64,000 nt of DNA from Ralstonia mannitolilytica (GTDB lineage Bacteria > Pseudomonadota > Gammaproteobacteria > Burkholderiales > Burkholderiaceae), in the NCBI RefSeq assembly GCF_905397375.1, contig NZ_CAJPVG010000001.1, forward strand, positions 496,001 through 560,000. The letters are read 5' to 3'. Made by a program: the position numbers and the translations under genes. How positions within the stretch are numbered: the stretch's first letter is position 1; each line of letters starts with the position of its first letter. The notes below the pieces were generated by a model. It had not been told where the DNA came from and made no database searches. It saw only the letters and a list, made by a program, of their open reading frames with translations. Positions 44,601 through 52,077 of the stretch are shown here, piece after piece.

Positions 44601-46948
44601 TGCTGCGCCGCCACAGTCAGTGCGGATTGCGTCAGCATCGCCTCGTTCTGTTCGTTGCCGCCGAGCCAGGCCCGCGTGGCGGCAATCGCCTCGGGCAGCG
44701 TCATGCCGCTGGCCACCAGCTGGCTCAGATGGGCGGTGGTGTCGGGCTGGGCGCCGTCGCGCTGCGTGTCCGGCGTCTTGGCATCGGGCGTCGCCGCCAG
44801 GTTGCCCTTGCGCAGGGCGTTCACGCCGTCCTGCAGATCCTGTTCGGTAAACAGCTGGGCGGCATCGACATCCTTGGTGGCCTGGTCGATCGGGTCGCTG
44901 GGGGGCTGCGCGGCCTTGTCGCCTGACTTGTCGCCGGTCTTGTCCTGCTGCCGCGCCACGGTCACGGCCTGGGCACGTGCCAGCACCGCTGCCTGCGCCC
45001 ACGTGCGGTTGCTGATGTCGGCGTTGGCCTTGTCGTTGCGGGCGGCATCGAGCGCCTTCTGCAGGCCGGCCGCATCGGCCGTGCCGCCGCCCAGCGCCTT
45101 GTTCAGCGCCGCCTGGGCCTTGGACAGGTGGGCCGCATCGTCCGGCCCCACCTGCACCGTCGTCGGCGACGGCTTCAGGCCGGTGTGCTTCTGCAGCGTT
45201 TTCGACAGCGCACCGTTCGGGTCTTCATCGATGATCGCCTGGTACGGCGCCATCGACGCATTGTTGGCCTTGGCCAGCCCCAGCGTGTCGAACGGTGTGT
45301 TGGGCGGCGTGTAGCCGTTTTCCTTGTAGCGGTCCAGGTCGGCCTGCGCATTGGAGAGGAAGGACCGCAGGCTGCCCATGACATGCGCCGCACCGTCGCT
45401 CTTGGGGCCGCCCAGTGCGTTGACGATGCGGCTGATGGGGCCGTAGTAGTCGTCGCGCTCGTCCAGCGTCTTCATGCTGGGGGCGTAGATCTCGGGGTCG
45501 CCCGCCTTGATCTTGCTGTCGATCTTGCCCTGCAGGTTTTGCGTGTAGAGCGCCTGTGCCAGCTCCGGCGAGGCGCGCTGCACGTCTTCGAGCAGTGCCG
45601 CGATGTCGCGCAGCTCACCCGGCGTGCCCACCTTGGCGATGTTGTCGTGCGTGATGCCGGCGTTCAGCACCGAGTGGACGAGGCCCTTGTACAGCGCCGT
45701 GTCCTTGTAGCGCGACAGCGCGTTGCCTTCGGCCACCAATGTGTCGTGCGGGTCCTTGCCGCTGGCGTGGGTGATGTCCTGCAGCGCGCCAGCCTGGATA
45801 TCCTGCGTGCGTGCGTCGTCCATGACGCTCGTATAGAGCGGGTCGGTGTCGGCCACGCCGCGCAAGTGTTGCGTAAGCGCCTGCGCTGCCTTGAGGTTGC
45901 CGCCGGCGCCGCCCGAGGCACGCGCGGCCTGTGCGGCATCGACGATCTGGGCGGCTTGCAGGTCGTTCAGCACGCTGGCCGCCGAAGGTACGCCTTGCGC
46001 GCCGCTTGCGGCGCTATTGCGTTGCGCGACCAGGCGCTCGGCAAGCAGGCGCCGGTCGGTCTGCAGCGGATCGGCACGCCACTGGCTGTCGGGCTGCCCC
46101 GCAGCGGCGTTCAGTTCGTCGGAAAGCGCGGTGTGGTAGGCCTGCTTGTCGCGCGCCAGCGTGGCCGCGTCGGCATTGGCGGCCTTGTCCTTCTGCCAGG
46201 TCTCCAAGGCGGTCTGGGTCGCCCTGACGGTGTCGTCCAGGTTGGCGGCCGGCTTGAGCTCGACGTGCAGCGTCTTCACGACGTTGTCGATGGTCGGCTT
46301 GGAGAAAATGCCGAGCCAGACGTCCTGCTTGGCGGCATCCTGGATCGGGTCGGCGTCGGCTGGGACCTTGCCGTCTGCCACGGCTTTCTCGGCCGCGATA
46401 GTCAGGGCGGCTTCGCTCAGCACCGTCTCGTTCTGCTCGCTGCCGCCGAACTGGGCGCGCGCCGCGTTGACGGCTTCGGCCTCGGTCATGCCGCGGTCGA
46501 GCCCGGTCTGGATGGCGGTCCGCGCGTCTTGCAGCGTCACGGCCTGCGGGGGCGGCGCCTTGTCGGTGGTCAGCGGCTTGTCCGACAGCGCATGCGTGGC
46601 GCCATCCAGCGTGGTGTTGTCGAACACGTGCGTGAGGCCGACCTGGCTGGCGGCCTGCTCAAGCGCGTCCACCTTCGGTTGCGCTGTCGCATGCGCGGGG
46701 CCGTTGTGCGCGGCTTGCAGCAGGATGGCGGCCCGCGCAAGGGCCTCCCGGTTGATGCCGGGCTGCGTCTGCTGGATTTTCTCGACGGCGGCCTTCAGCG
46801 CCTCCGTGTCGTCGCAAGCCTTGCCCTGGAGCGCATTGCGCAGCGCCGTCTCCGCATCGGACACATCGCGCGCACTGGGCGCCGGCGGCGGTTGGATGGG
46901 CTTGGGCGGCGTCGGGATGCCGCCACCGCCGTCGATGGCTCTGAGCAT
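35639..46948 (-). CDS. Giant 3,769-residue mosaic protein with HExxH and C-terminal LysM
   Basis: One uninterrupted leftward frame. AGGAGAACC precedes ATG 46948, and MLRAIDGGGGIPTP shows no signal peptide. In order: a Pro-rich start; two diverged copies of a long repeat (about 134-495 and 736-1125); a hydrophobic core near 1450-1600 recalling DUF4781-type proteins; a segment near 1830-2010 with FYHFMREDG and ERVYVNAKTPHVLDVLDFLV recalling HopA1-type effectors; a putative zinc peptidase with LGHETDHAV at 2188-2196 and Glu in AAEASAQ near 2221; a long uncharacterised stretch; a barrel-like region near 2930-3130 (VSFHGWDTV, VHMGVSYATNG); hydrophobic segments near 3310-3335 and 3510-3625; a Ser/Pro linker; and LysM (YVVQPGDTLNGIADRY) at 3698-3769. 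Codon use matches the genome. It is probably a secreted effector, toxin or surface protein; its function is unknown. Confidence 0.9.
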   Translation of the reverse strand: MLRAIDGGGGIPTPPKPIQPPPAPSARDVSDAETALRNALQGKACDDTEALKAAVEKIQQTQPGINREALARAAILLQAAHNGPAHATAQPKVDALEQAASQVGLTHVFDNTTLDGATHALSDKPLTTDKAPPPQAVTLQDARTAIQTGLDRGMTEAEAVNAARAQFGGSEQNETVLSEAALTIAAEKAVADGKVPADADPIQDAAKQDVWLGIFSKPTIDNVVKTLHVELKPAANLDDTVRATQTALETWQKDKAANADAATLARDKQAYHTALSDELNAAAGQPDSQWRADPLQTDRRLLAERLVAQRNSAASGAQGVPSAASVLNDLQAAQIVDAAQAARASGGAGGNLKAAQALTQHLRGVADTDPLYTSVMDDARTQDIQAGALQDITHASGKDPHDTLVAEGNALSRYKDTALYKGLVHSVLNAGITHDNIAKVGTPGELRDIAALLEDVQRASPELAQALYTQNLQGKIDSKIKAGDPEIYAPSMKTLDERDDYYGPISRIVNALGGPKSDGAAHVMGSLRSFLSNAQADLDRYKENGYTPPNTPFDTLGLAKANNASMAPYQAIIDEDPNGALSKTLQKHTGLKPSPTTVQVGPDDAAHLSKAQAALNKALGGGTADAAGLQKALDAARNDKANADISNRTWAQAAVLARAQAVTVARQQDKTGDKSGDKAAQPPSDPIDQATKDVDAAQLFTEQDLQDGVNALRKGNLAATPDAKTPDTQRDGAQPDTTAHLSQLVASGMTLPEAIAATRAWLGGNEQNEAMLTQSALTVAAQQHLEDYYKDPTQDPVEAGAKDLAKLNVLDPDVLRVTAGIMKQDIQPDQKALDGAVTQARTDYAAWQDAKAKSDKAPDNAELKAAAARALQAYHDDLDKALNVAAGRKPEDGDWQLSPDNVDTLWKAQNAVTMAGIAPEMDAARGTGKNSPEFKQLLTSFQQWQTALGAQQALHIAAHALQTNGGPGKGDAAAAKRLTGLLAGMQSGDPLFDQVMGDASVSGLQQRALQSILDHAPMMCTAANDGKDSPQGRLTAMGTALDVYKGTIFYAQLLDDTIQAPQTQSLFQQSGAQVFGKDKKDQANAAADQMNGVAPDLAAALYHSQFRGKLDVTDLKAMSRIYAAAGGARNQDMTDLRKQIEGLMLKPIDKGGLGTESVDSRLNTTYFVGGGGMAVVTGQDFGLADVKDDNVPMQLTQDILGDNIDDEVSKEIRRETGIKEASRPPAPVSTAPHATNASPRLQNDLNWTPDTAGVSSGTTAGVTASGNTVGLPWQDGMHTTTSQAQVYNAVGQAYGLDPTYTARTLGEQQAMADGQFAEYSGNEVVYDHKGHKTTLAQVAGQLMRGEGVTTPSGTTPVVLTSLSMQWWDNREGKGDAKRLAIMEGIGTDGRYIDVGPADTTVRNGYGEWESHSGLDRGLLIAQPHWVVDANGNLMTGDGYWKTYKPDDHWYNWEHLKTDLEIGLTVAAGIITTVVQPETAALWAVVLSNLADAYFAVTAVAGAAHSINALSTAEGREDPWNWVGLGANVLGGAAGVGGLINRTAVAVARVGAYNADLMEAINAVRISRGASAEEAARISLLNDNRWALRPFQNNLTNAVLSRALYGSPAATANAARRLNAVFGVTRNPGVAADLTLGTMRLQRLNEAIPLLNRADVLARLPARLRRLAGLQFLGGGALAYRLMGTGALNTNLAAMLHQGQSLAASNGQATGEDWVQFFTSAGLMGAGMGVARQHGASQRRAYAAAVADLAASGVRMPGVAPAPGSSPAQRVLPERGPRGAESALESQQALLARVQAEGADAANGALSNKDVYRLYARTGGVTGPEDTMPGEFYFPRLIALAEQRPEGAYTVSQADGAFVDSTMPTEGRARTTFYHFMREDGLVDPNAVTERVYVNAKTPHVLDVLDFLVRGVVDQPGRFPGVYAAKAAGPDAAGPRADNIVVYATDRAAVDRVVEALRHYQQQHPDHFHDTVPSMTQAQLRGVSTAAEPTPAMVDRLLSAIDRFAAGNTQFGASNIGRTPGPEQSFGSIRAYAISLAQHDTVLAQQAAAQYGVPFDYSAALQKATSRRFAEIGVDPANPARNLGGPVDRPAGSPDYSGTGTQYRPQDATYQTTPGDRVTMAFGGAPLPPAAHALIGASDTLTRQLRLLHDAGWAVRFGRSNRGSAVDAERKTITLDANAPDAGALVYTLGHETDHAVKVELDLLGLQGQSEGSYVQTALAAEASAQGNAFNVRDEVLAATGVDIGARAQMPQPLEQAYAQWDANNPEAYLRLAQTMGSMRTSTAPDQTYAQYYASRWNGAAPGTPHMPAPASAAASNAQKAAAKAAEWLDVKDLRTLRHVPGAEVPKLSQLATKAGSKTVLIALKDTRQPDGTPVIVATTQVRDDGTFAPPTAVRGSNVPKIVKRAVRGDNSAMRSARKDVDFYISPVSYERLQAFGGPSRINGDDGSHVLSPAADKIDAKVVADIQQLGHAKRYKSVKDATDAAKDSDIIYVIDRKGGAPKGYARRGTDGTWTYHVDAPMDGATVPGRSLEAAFARQQTHGARTLRSVRFVVSSMQPETVKELGGFLKPRTLWKQAEYGMPAFKPGEIAQAATTLNRRANGGFLRGRAAQLLQWRQRTLEAPVTTGTPLEGSALGYADARMLPESDAHALDYSGPNIAHLRDLAKQGWLEAGTHYIYVYETADHAGKLARHTPTGRLEPDGDTGNSLTWYAAWNKPATPHNGTPAKELAIGHDSFGADTHFLLTRLPPDQFEAWQRSGSGLEIGVYQPVLSSTTTVALPPDAPKLGNLTRPLDEVELLAGKKDDPYASNVEFKPVKDHAPEVVMADAQLWRKLKLKLRVARDVAANTVSRRVPFAGKRMAQRFSAAATADRHMVNTFLRSEFPLQARLAPMGRAYRLRDDPAKALAFIKKTGGAMPVISLVVDPYSLRAAVGKRQDPSFVQAAKQIDVNNATIDHANAQIKSGSGADQKKLFLDDLHQSHLDKWLDLSSQTGVVIRLEFAPSRPLIGTNNHFTARTNDAYDNHVRLFSMLEKWGATHADAPAPHVMVSFHGWDTVLEPVPGGGNAKLVEQVLERPTLPWVHMGVSYATNGADAIANERLNTAVADMVLRFEQDGAPTQGRLHGDDALTRVFERPSKSQYDAQNQVLLAEIARLGRQKYNLSDSQVNAIIDRVFNGNTTALVNRARATEIAFAKPLWDAKGRLSPKEELASQFAKQWTDEMGVAARPAGAKALPASARDPATPLPTWRQMVENEKALSVDASGEPQSAGRVQTTQTARKVLLKPEQASAELNALGVEGAKPKLGTRAREVMTVGASLAGGAGAVLIGIPGTGANTVSLASNPSMLLLRVGRSAQVLHQATMATIERADPRVFSEATQTMVDRLVKALPDHTSEKTVPADLADIETRLRTFVAEANWSVHNIYQRLGNREITRTQATEATQAVSADLVKQIQAIFSGTGLQQVHLGHPRTKLGYWGRQLAIGGYSAGLASYAHAMATKAWTLAHDSAIWYVLPTGGTVASIAYTTGVLLGRGRNIDIEQRSRTVRGLDISADTLAATGGMLLGAAQMMGGDYLKGVPMLLSSGALGLSRFSSHFPNASEFVSKHKIAIALLPLSAYAFNLIKPLFMQDDKNKRPPGTPAVTQSPGAAPSATPSASASPSVSPSPTVSPSSSSSPSASASAPSTSQPPGTSATPQPTHSEYVVQPGDTLNGIADRYRTPLLHEAHVSDAQRQAMSHEQQVEAALAQLLQLNPQFAHRNVGLIHPDEPVVIVP
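43565..44740 (-). repeat. Internal repeat copy 2 of the giant protein
   Basis: This part encodes about residues 736-1125 and matches copy 1 through GGNEQNEAMLTQSALTVAA, DPVEAGAKDLAKL, AYHDDLDKALNVAAG, SGDPLFDQVMGDA, TALDVYKGTIFYAQLL and APDLAAALYHSQFRGKLD. About 240 residues of less similar sequence separate the two copies. Confidence 0.8.
45465..46547 (-). repeat. Internal repeat copy 1 of the giant protein
   Basis: This part encodes about residues 134-495. Landmarks shared with copy 2 are GGSEQNETVLSEAALTIAA, DPIQDAAKQDV, AYHTALSDELNAAAG, DTDPLYTSVMDDA, NALSRYKDTALYKGLV and SPELAQALYTQNLQGKID, in the same order and spacing. The copies are diverged at protein level, so the duplication is old. 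Confidence 0.8.
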
Positions 46949-47571
46949 TACGGTTCTCCTGGGCAGACTACGAGCACTCGCCCATGATTGCCGCGCTTGC
47001 CAAGTCCGCCTATCCGGAAAATTCGTAGAAAAACGCGCGAGCCGCCCGGCTCCGTGCGGCGGACTACGGGATCCAGTAGCGATTTTTCGCGAAGTCGCGC
47101 CGACGCCGCTCGGCACCGCGCGTGGCTGACGCGGACTCATGCAGTTGCGCAAACCGTCCGTCTGCCGCGCGCGGGTCTGGGCGACAGGACGCTGCAGGCC
47201 CTGTCCCACCCGGCCAACGCATGTCATGCCGATGGCGCGGTGGTGATGTCGCTGGTGTCACACACCATCGTCTTCAGCAGGTGGCGCGCATGCCGGATCG
47301 TCCATCTGCTCCCGCCGGTGAGGTCGCCCGTCGCTGCCCGCGAGCGTGCGGACGGCACAACGCCGCTGCCGGAAGCGTTGCGGATACGATCACGCGGCGG
47401 CCAGCGCAATCAACGGCGGACGCAATGCCGCCACGCCCCGAGCCTGGCGGCCCGCATCGGCGTGGCGCGCAGCAAACGCGAACCACCAGCGGGCCTGGCG
47501 AAGCGCTTGATGCCCGCCTGGCCTGCGCTTAGCATGCACGGCACTACAACAGATGTTTCAAGGGGCAGGAG
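46949..47571. other. Upstream region of the giant gene
   Basis: This 623-base gap between divergent genes should hold the promoter of the giant gene. It has an AT-richer part near 47018-47035 (AATTCGTAGAAAAACG) and TTCGCGAA at about 47086. A GAGCC/GGCTC hairpin lies near 47038-47052. I looked for the TTCG-N16-TTCG hrp-II box on the strand of the giant gene and did not find one. No convincing coding frame is present. Confidence 0.4.
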
Positions 47572-48243
47572 TTGTCGCAGAAGATCATCTCTCTGGTCTT
47601 GGCCGGCGTTTGCAGCCTGAGCCAAGCGGCATTCGGGCAGACGGAACCGGAGGCGCTTCAGCTGGAAGTCGTCCAGATCGGGGCGCTCCAGGCGCCCGCA
47701 CCTCAGGCCGAAGCCGTGCCAGCCGGAACGCAGCAGGCAGAAGGCCCCCAACGGGAAGCGCCCGCACCCGCGCCCGCGCCAACGGCGGCACCCGTCGTGA
47801 AGGTCGAACAAAGCTATTGGGCGGCCGAAGGCCTGAGCGCGCGCATGCGCAAGGCGCGTGCGATCACGCTGTACCTGATGGACCCCGCCGTGGTGTCGCT
47901 CAGGGCCGTGGATGAAGCCCAGCTCAAAGACACGGGCTGCGAATACCGCACCGAAGACGCCGCGCTCATCGCCAGTTTTGCCGATGCGGTGGAAGCCACG
48001 AGCGTGCGCAGCAACTCGTTCACGCTGCAGTTCGAGCCGCGCGAAGCCGTCTACCTGGCGCTCGGCGACAGCGGGCTGAAGCTGCTGTTCGAGAAGCCCT
48101 ACCCAAACCAGGCGGAACTGCTCGGGCAGATCAATGGTCAACCCGTCACGGCGAGCAAGGGCCTGGTGGAAGCGCTCTACCGATGGGCGGCCAGGCTCCC
48201 CCGCGTGCGCAAGTGCGAGGCGTTTGTCGGCCGGTATCGCTAG
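47572..48243 (+). CDS. Exported protein of unknown function (223 aa)
   Basis: A 223-residue protein with a signal peptide (IISLVLAGVCSLSQAAFG), a low-complexity Ala/Pro/Gln/Glu stretch to about residue 82, then a compact domain of about 140 residues (EQSYWAAEGLSARMRKARAITLYLMDPAV onward) containing two Cys that could pair (TGCEYR and RKCEAF). The start is a TTG at 47572 with AAGGGG and GGAG just upstream; no ATG lies before the signal peptide. It is divergent from the giant gene and abuts the EAL gene tail to tail. Family unknown. Confidence 0.7.
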   Translation: MSQKIISLVLAGVCSLSQAAFGQTEPEALQLEVVQIGALQAPAPQAEAVPAGTQQAEGPQREAPAPAPAPTAAPVVKVEQSYWAAEGLSARMRKARAITLYLMDPAVVSLRAVDEAQLKDTGCEYRTEDAALIASFADAVEATSVRSNSFTLQFEPREAVYLALGDSGLKLLFEKPYPNQAELLGQINGQPVTASKGLVEALYRWAARLPRVRKCEAFVGRYR

Positions 48244-50415
48244 TCAGGCGGGCTGCACGAACGGCCGAAGGTTGGCACCGAGCACAAACTGCTCGCACAC
48301 GTGCGCCGCCAGCGGCCGGCTGAAGAAGTACCCCTGAAACCGGTCGCAGCCGAGCGCAAACAGGCGCGTGAGCTGCCGCTCGGTCTCCACACCCTCCACC
48401 ACCGTCGAGATGTTGAGCGTGCGGCTCAGGCCGGCAATGCTGCGCACGATGTGTTCGTTGACGCTGCCGGCCGTCACATCGGCCAATGAGCGGTCGATCT
48501 TCACGGTGTCCAGCGGCAGCTCGCGCAAGTAGTGCAGCGACGTGTGGCCCATCCCGAAATCATCGAGCGCCACCTTCACGCCGGCTTCGCGCAGCCGCTT
48601 CAGGTTGTCGATGGCATTGGCGCCGGGCAGCAGCACCGTCGATTCGGTGATCTCCAGTTCGAGCACGGCGGGCCGCAAACCCTCGCCGCGCAGCAGGTCG
48701 ATCACGCGGTGATGGAAGTCATGGTCTTCCAGTTGGCGGGGGGACAGGTTCACGGCGACCACGAAATCGTCGGGCAACACGTTGCGCCACGCGGCGCGCT
48801 GCCGGCACGCGAGCGACAGGATGCGCAGGCCCAGGGCATCCATGCGGCCGATCTCGTCGGCCAGCGCCACGACCAGCGGCGGCGCCACGCGGCCCAGCAC
48901 CGGGTGCTGCCAGCGCAGCAGCGCCTCGGCGCCGAACACGCGGCCCGTGCGGCAATCCAACTGCGGCTGGAACTCCAGGAAGATCTGCCCGGGCTTGCGG
49001 ATCGCGTCTTCCAGGTCGCTCGCCAGCGCCACGGCCATGCGGCCCTCGTCGCCCGGCAGGTCGAGGCACCGCTTGCCCTTCAGGCTCACCTCGGGCGATT
49101 CCGCAATCTGCTGCAGCGACGCCAGCACAGCCTGCCGCCGCCGGCTCGACACCGCATCGGCCATGCGAACGAACGGCATGTAGATGAGCGTGCCCGCCGC
49201 CAGGCAGACGAGCTGGACCACCGCCCCCGCCCACGAACCCGTGACCGCGTAACCGCTGAAGAGCGCCGGCGTGGTCCACACAACGCTGTAGCCGGTCTTG
49301 GGCATCAGGTCGGCAACGATGGCCGCATAGGCGATCAGGATCTGCACCAGCGGCGTGAGGATGAACGGAATCGCATACACCGGGTTCAGCACGAGCGGCA
49401 GCCCGAAGAGCAGCGGCTCGTTCACGTTGAACAACGCCGGCAGCATGACGAGCAGCGCCATCTTGCGCCCGCGCAGCGTGCTGCTCGACAGCAGCAGCGC
49501 CACGATCAGGCTGAGCGTGCCGCCCGAGCCACCCATGCGCGCAAACACCGAGAAGAAGTCGTACGTGAAGATGAACCGGGCAGGCTCGCCCAGCGCCACC
49601 GCCGCCACGTTGGCATGTGCGGCCGGCTCCAGCACGTGCTGCTGCACCGCGTACAGCGCGTTGGGCCCATGCACACCCAACAGCCACAGCGCCTGCGCGG
49701 CGGTCTCGTAGCCGAGGCCAAACAGCAGGCGGTTGGCCACCCCGGAAACCGGTGCCGCCAGCAGCGAGTTCCAGATCGCCACGAGGTTCGGCCACCACGC
49801 CCACGTCAGCGCGACCTTCAGCGCCGCAAACGTGAGGATCGTCAGCATGCCGGCCGGCAAGACCGCCAGCACATCGCCCACCAGCAGATCGTTGCCGAGA
49901 TGCGCCGATGGAATGCGCAGCCACCGCACGCTGCACAGCTTCAGAAACAGGCTCCCGCCCAGAGACGCCACCACCAGCGCCGCAAACAGCCCCTGCCCCA
50001 GCGACAGCGAGGCCATGACGCTGGCATTCGCAGCCGGCACGACGAGCGTAAAGAAGCACGACACCACCACGACCGCCGCCACGGCGGGGCTGACCACGCG
50101 ATGCCCAACGCGCTGGTTGTGCATCTGCGCCAGGACATCGGCAAAGCCGTACAGCGCGACGAGCGAGCCAATGCCGAACGTGCCGGCCAGCACGCTGTTG
50201 CAGAAGACATCGAGCCGCGCACCGAACACGTCCACCAGGAACCCGCGCACGCCGGCCACCGGCGGATCGCGCAGCAGCAGCGTAAGGGCGCCCGCCATGA
50301 TGAGCGGCAACGACAACGCCAGCCCGCGCCGGATGGCAATGAAATACGGCATGCGTTCCACCCGCTGTGCAGCGCTCAGCAACCGGAGCCAGGGCGATGG
50401 CGCATGCGTCGTCAT
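48244..50415 (-). CDS. PTS EIIC-EAL fusion: membrane c-di-GMP phosphodiesterase
   Basis: A 723-residue fusion. Residues 10-430 have the layout of a PTS EIIC permease of the lactose/cellobiose type, with about ten helices and the conserved loop ALFNVNEPLLFGLPLVLNPVYAIPFIL near 330. From about 470 comes a complete EAL domain: FGAEALLRW, VNLSPRQ, LELEITES, LDDFGMGHTSL, VKIDRSL, VVEGVET and DRFQGYFFSRP. All residues needed to hydrolyse c-di-GMP appear present. No EIIA, EIIB or HPr genes are nearby, so the sugar-transporter part probably acts as a sensor. The stop codon abuts that of the convergent unknown gene. It starts at ATG 50415. Confidence 0.92.
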   Translation of the reverse strand: MTTHAPSPWLRLLSAAQRVERMPYFIAIRRGLALSLPLIMAGALTLLLRDPPVAGVRGFLVDVFGARLDVFCNSVLAGTFGIGSLVALYGFADVLAQMHNQRVGHRVVSPAVAAVVVVSCFFTLVVPAANASVMASLSLGQGLFAALVVASLGGSLFLKLCSVRWLRIPSAHLGNDLLVGDVLAVLPAGMLTILTFAALKVALTWAWWPNLVAIWNSLLAAPVSGVANRLLFGLGYETAAQALWLLGVHGPNALYAVQQHVLEPAAHANVAAVALGEPARFIFTYDFFSVFARMGGSGGTLSLIVALLLSSSTLRGRKMALLVMLPALFNVNEPLLFGLPLVLNPVYAIPFILTPLVQILIAYAAIVADLMPKTGYSVVWTTPALFSGYAVTGSWAGAVVQLVCLAAGTLIYMPFVRMADAVSSRRRQAVLASLQQIAESPEVSLKGKRCLDLPGDEGRMAVALASDLEDAIRKPGQIFLEFQPQLDCRTGRVFGAEALLRWQHPVLGRVAPPLVVALADEIGRMDALGLRILSLACRQRAAWRNVLPDDFVVAVNLSPRQLEDHDFHHRVIDLLRGEGLRPAVLELEITESTVLLPGANAIDNLKRLREAGVKVALDDFGMGHTSLHYLRELPLDTVKIDRSLADVTAGSVNEHIVRSIAGLSRTLNISTVVEGVETERQLTRLFALGCDRFQGYFFSRPLAAHVCEQFVLGANLRPFVQPA

Positions 50416-50678
50416 ACGGTCGGACCTTGTTTGTAGTGGATCGGGTCGATGCCACGAGCCGAAGGCGTGACGATCGGGCTACGCATCATAAACGGCAACG
50501 CCCGGGGCCGGCTGAAGCGCCTGCCCGCCAGAAATGCTCCCCCACGTGGCAAGGTTCGTGCAATGCCCAGGGGCAACCCCGATGGTTTCCGGCCCTTGCG
50601 CACCGCACCGGAACATCGGCACCAAGATGGCGCGCACACACTGCGCGGCGCGCCCTAGAATCTACAAGCCTTGCTCTC

Positions 50679-51755
50679 ATGTCGATTTCCCTTCGTGCGC
50701 CACGCACCTTGAAACTCCCGGCCCCGCTTCTCTCCCTGCTCCGGCTGCTGCGCGACCCGCATCGGCGCTATCGCCATGCGCGGCACATCCACGCCACGCG
50801 CGTCGGGCTCGGGGTGCTGCTGTCCATCGCCATCACGGCGGGCTTCGGCTGGCGGCATGGCGAATGGGCAACCATCTCGCTGCTCATCGTCATCGCGGGC
50901 CTGCAGCACCACGGCAACATCCGCAAGCGCGCGGCCGAGCGCGCCTGGGGCACGCTCATCGGCGCGGTGGCCGGGCTGTTGATCATCGTCCAGCAGACGT
51001 GGCTCGGGCATCTGCCGCTCACGTATGCGCTGGTGGCCGCCGCGTGCGGCATCTGCGCGTATCACGCCATCGGCAAGGGCGGGTACATCGCCTTGCTGGC
51101 GGCCATCACGCTCGTCATCGTGGTCGGCCATGGCGACAACAACCTGCTCGACGGCGCCTGGCGCACGCTCAACGTGCTGGTGGGGATTGCGATTGCGCTG
51201 CTGTTCTCGTTTGCGCTGCCGCTGTATGCCACGTATTCGTGGCGCTACCGGCTGGCCGATGCGCTGCGCGAATGCGCCCGCGTGTATGCCAGCCTCGGCC
51301 AGCCGGAAGGCGCGAAGGGAGAACGCAGCAAGCAGCTCGGCAAGCTGAACACGCTGCTGGTGCAGCTGCGCTCGCTCATGCCGTCGGTATCGAAAGAAAT
51401 TGATGTGCCCCTTGAGCGCCTGGAGAACATCCAGCGCAGCCTGCGCATCTGCATCAGCACGCTGGAACTGCTCAACGCCACGCGCGGCGCGCCGGGCCAA
51501 CCGAGCCCAGCCGCACTGCCCGCCGCCGGTGCCGGCGCCCGCCGCATTCGCGACACGCTGATCGGCATGTCGCGCGCGCTGCGGTTTGGCACGCTGGCGC
51601 GGCTGGCACGCCCCCGCGCCGCCGACTCCGCCGACGTCAGCCACACCCTCGGCACGCCCACCGTGGAGAGCACGCTGGCCGACGGTTTTGCCAACGAGAT
51701 CGAGAACCTGCGGCGGCAACTGCTGGCGATTGCGCCGCAGTGGAATATCGGGTGA
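50679..51755 (+). CDS. FUSC-family inner-membrane protein (aromatic acid exporter-like)
   Basis: A 358-residue protein with six hydrophobic helices in the first 190 residues (ATRVGLGVLLSIAITAGFGW, ATISLLIVIAGLQHHGNIRKRAAERAWGTLIGAVAGLLIIV, and further spans), followed by a cytoplasmic helical half. The sequence block GNIRKRAAERAWGT is the conserved FUSC loop. Related proteins (YccS, AaeB) export aromatic acids or hydrophobic compounds together with a membrane-fusion partner; none is present here. ATG 50679 has no strong ribosome site. It ends 20 bases before the long poly-C tract. Confidence 0.85.
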   Translation: MSISLRAPRTLKLPAPLLSLLRLLRDPHRRYRHARHIHATRVGLGVLLSIAITAGFGWRHGEWATISLLIVIAGLQHHGNIRKRAAERAWGTLIGAVAGLLIIVQQTWLGHLPLTYALVAAACGICAYHAIGKGGYIALLAAITLVIVVGHGDNNLLDGAWRTLNVLVGIAIALLFSFALPLYATYSWRYRLADALRECARVYASLGQPEGAKGERSKQLGKLNTLLVQLRSLMPSVSKEIDVPLERLENIQRSLRICISTLELLNATRGAPGQPSPAALPAAGAGARRIRDTLIGMSRALRFGTLARLARPRAADSADVSHTLGTPTVESTLADGFANEIENLRRQLLAIAPQWNIG

Positions 51756-51770
51756 AGCGCGGGCCCGGCT

Positions 51771-51840
<70 letters not shown>

Positions 51841-52077
51841 GCAACATGCCTTGGCGGCGGCCGCGACCATGGGCCACGACGCCCCCACCCGCTGCGCATC
51901 CTTGAAGGTCGCGCCGAAGATCGAGCAGCGCAGCGTGCCGCAACCGGTCTGCGGTGCGATGCACATGGCTGCGTTCGCCTCCAGCCCCGCATAGACAAGT
52001 GCGCCATGAGACCGACTGCAGCAGCGCCCCGAGCTTTTGGGCCAGTTCGGTGCGTTCCACAAAAGGCTGTGCCCCCC
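51841..52077. other. Non-coding or degraded stretch after the poly-C tract
   Basis: About 240 bases. The minus strand is open here and reads a protein-like stretch (SHGALVYAGLEANAAMCIAP), but the frame runs into the poly-C tract and is out of phase with any neighbour. It may be the end of a gene damaged by, or mis-assembled around, the tract. I do not assign a product. Confidence 0.35.

Noticed and set aside
46949..47250. hrp-II type promoter for the giant gene
   Set aside because: I searched for TTCG-N16-TTCG on the minus strand; only isolated TTCG words occur, with wrong spacing.
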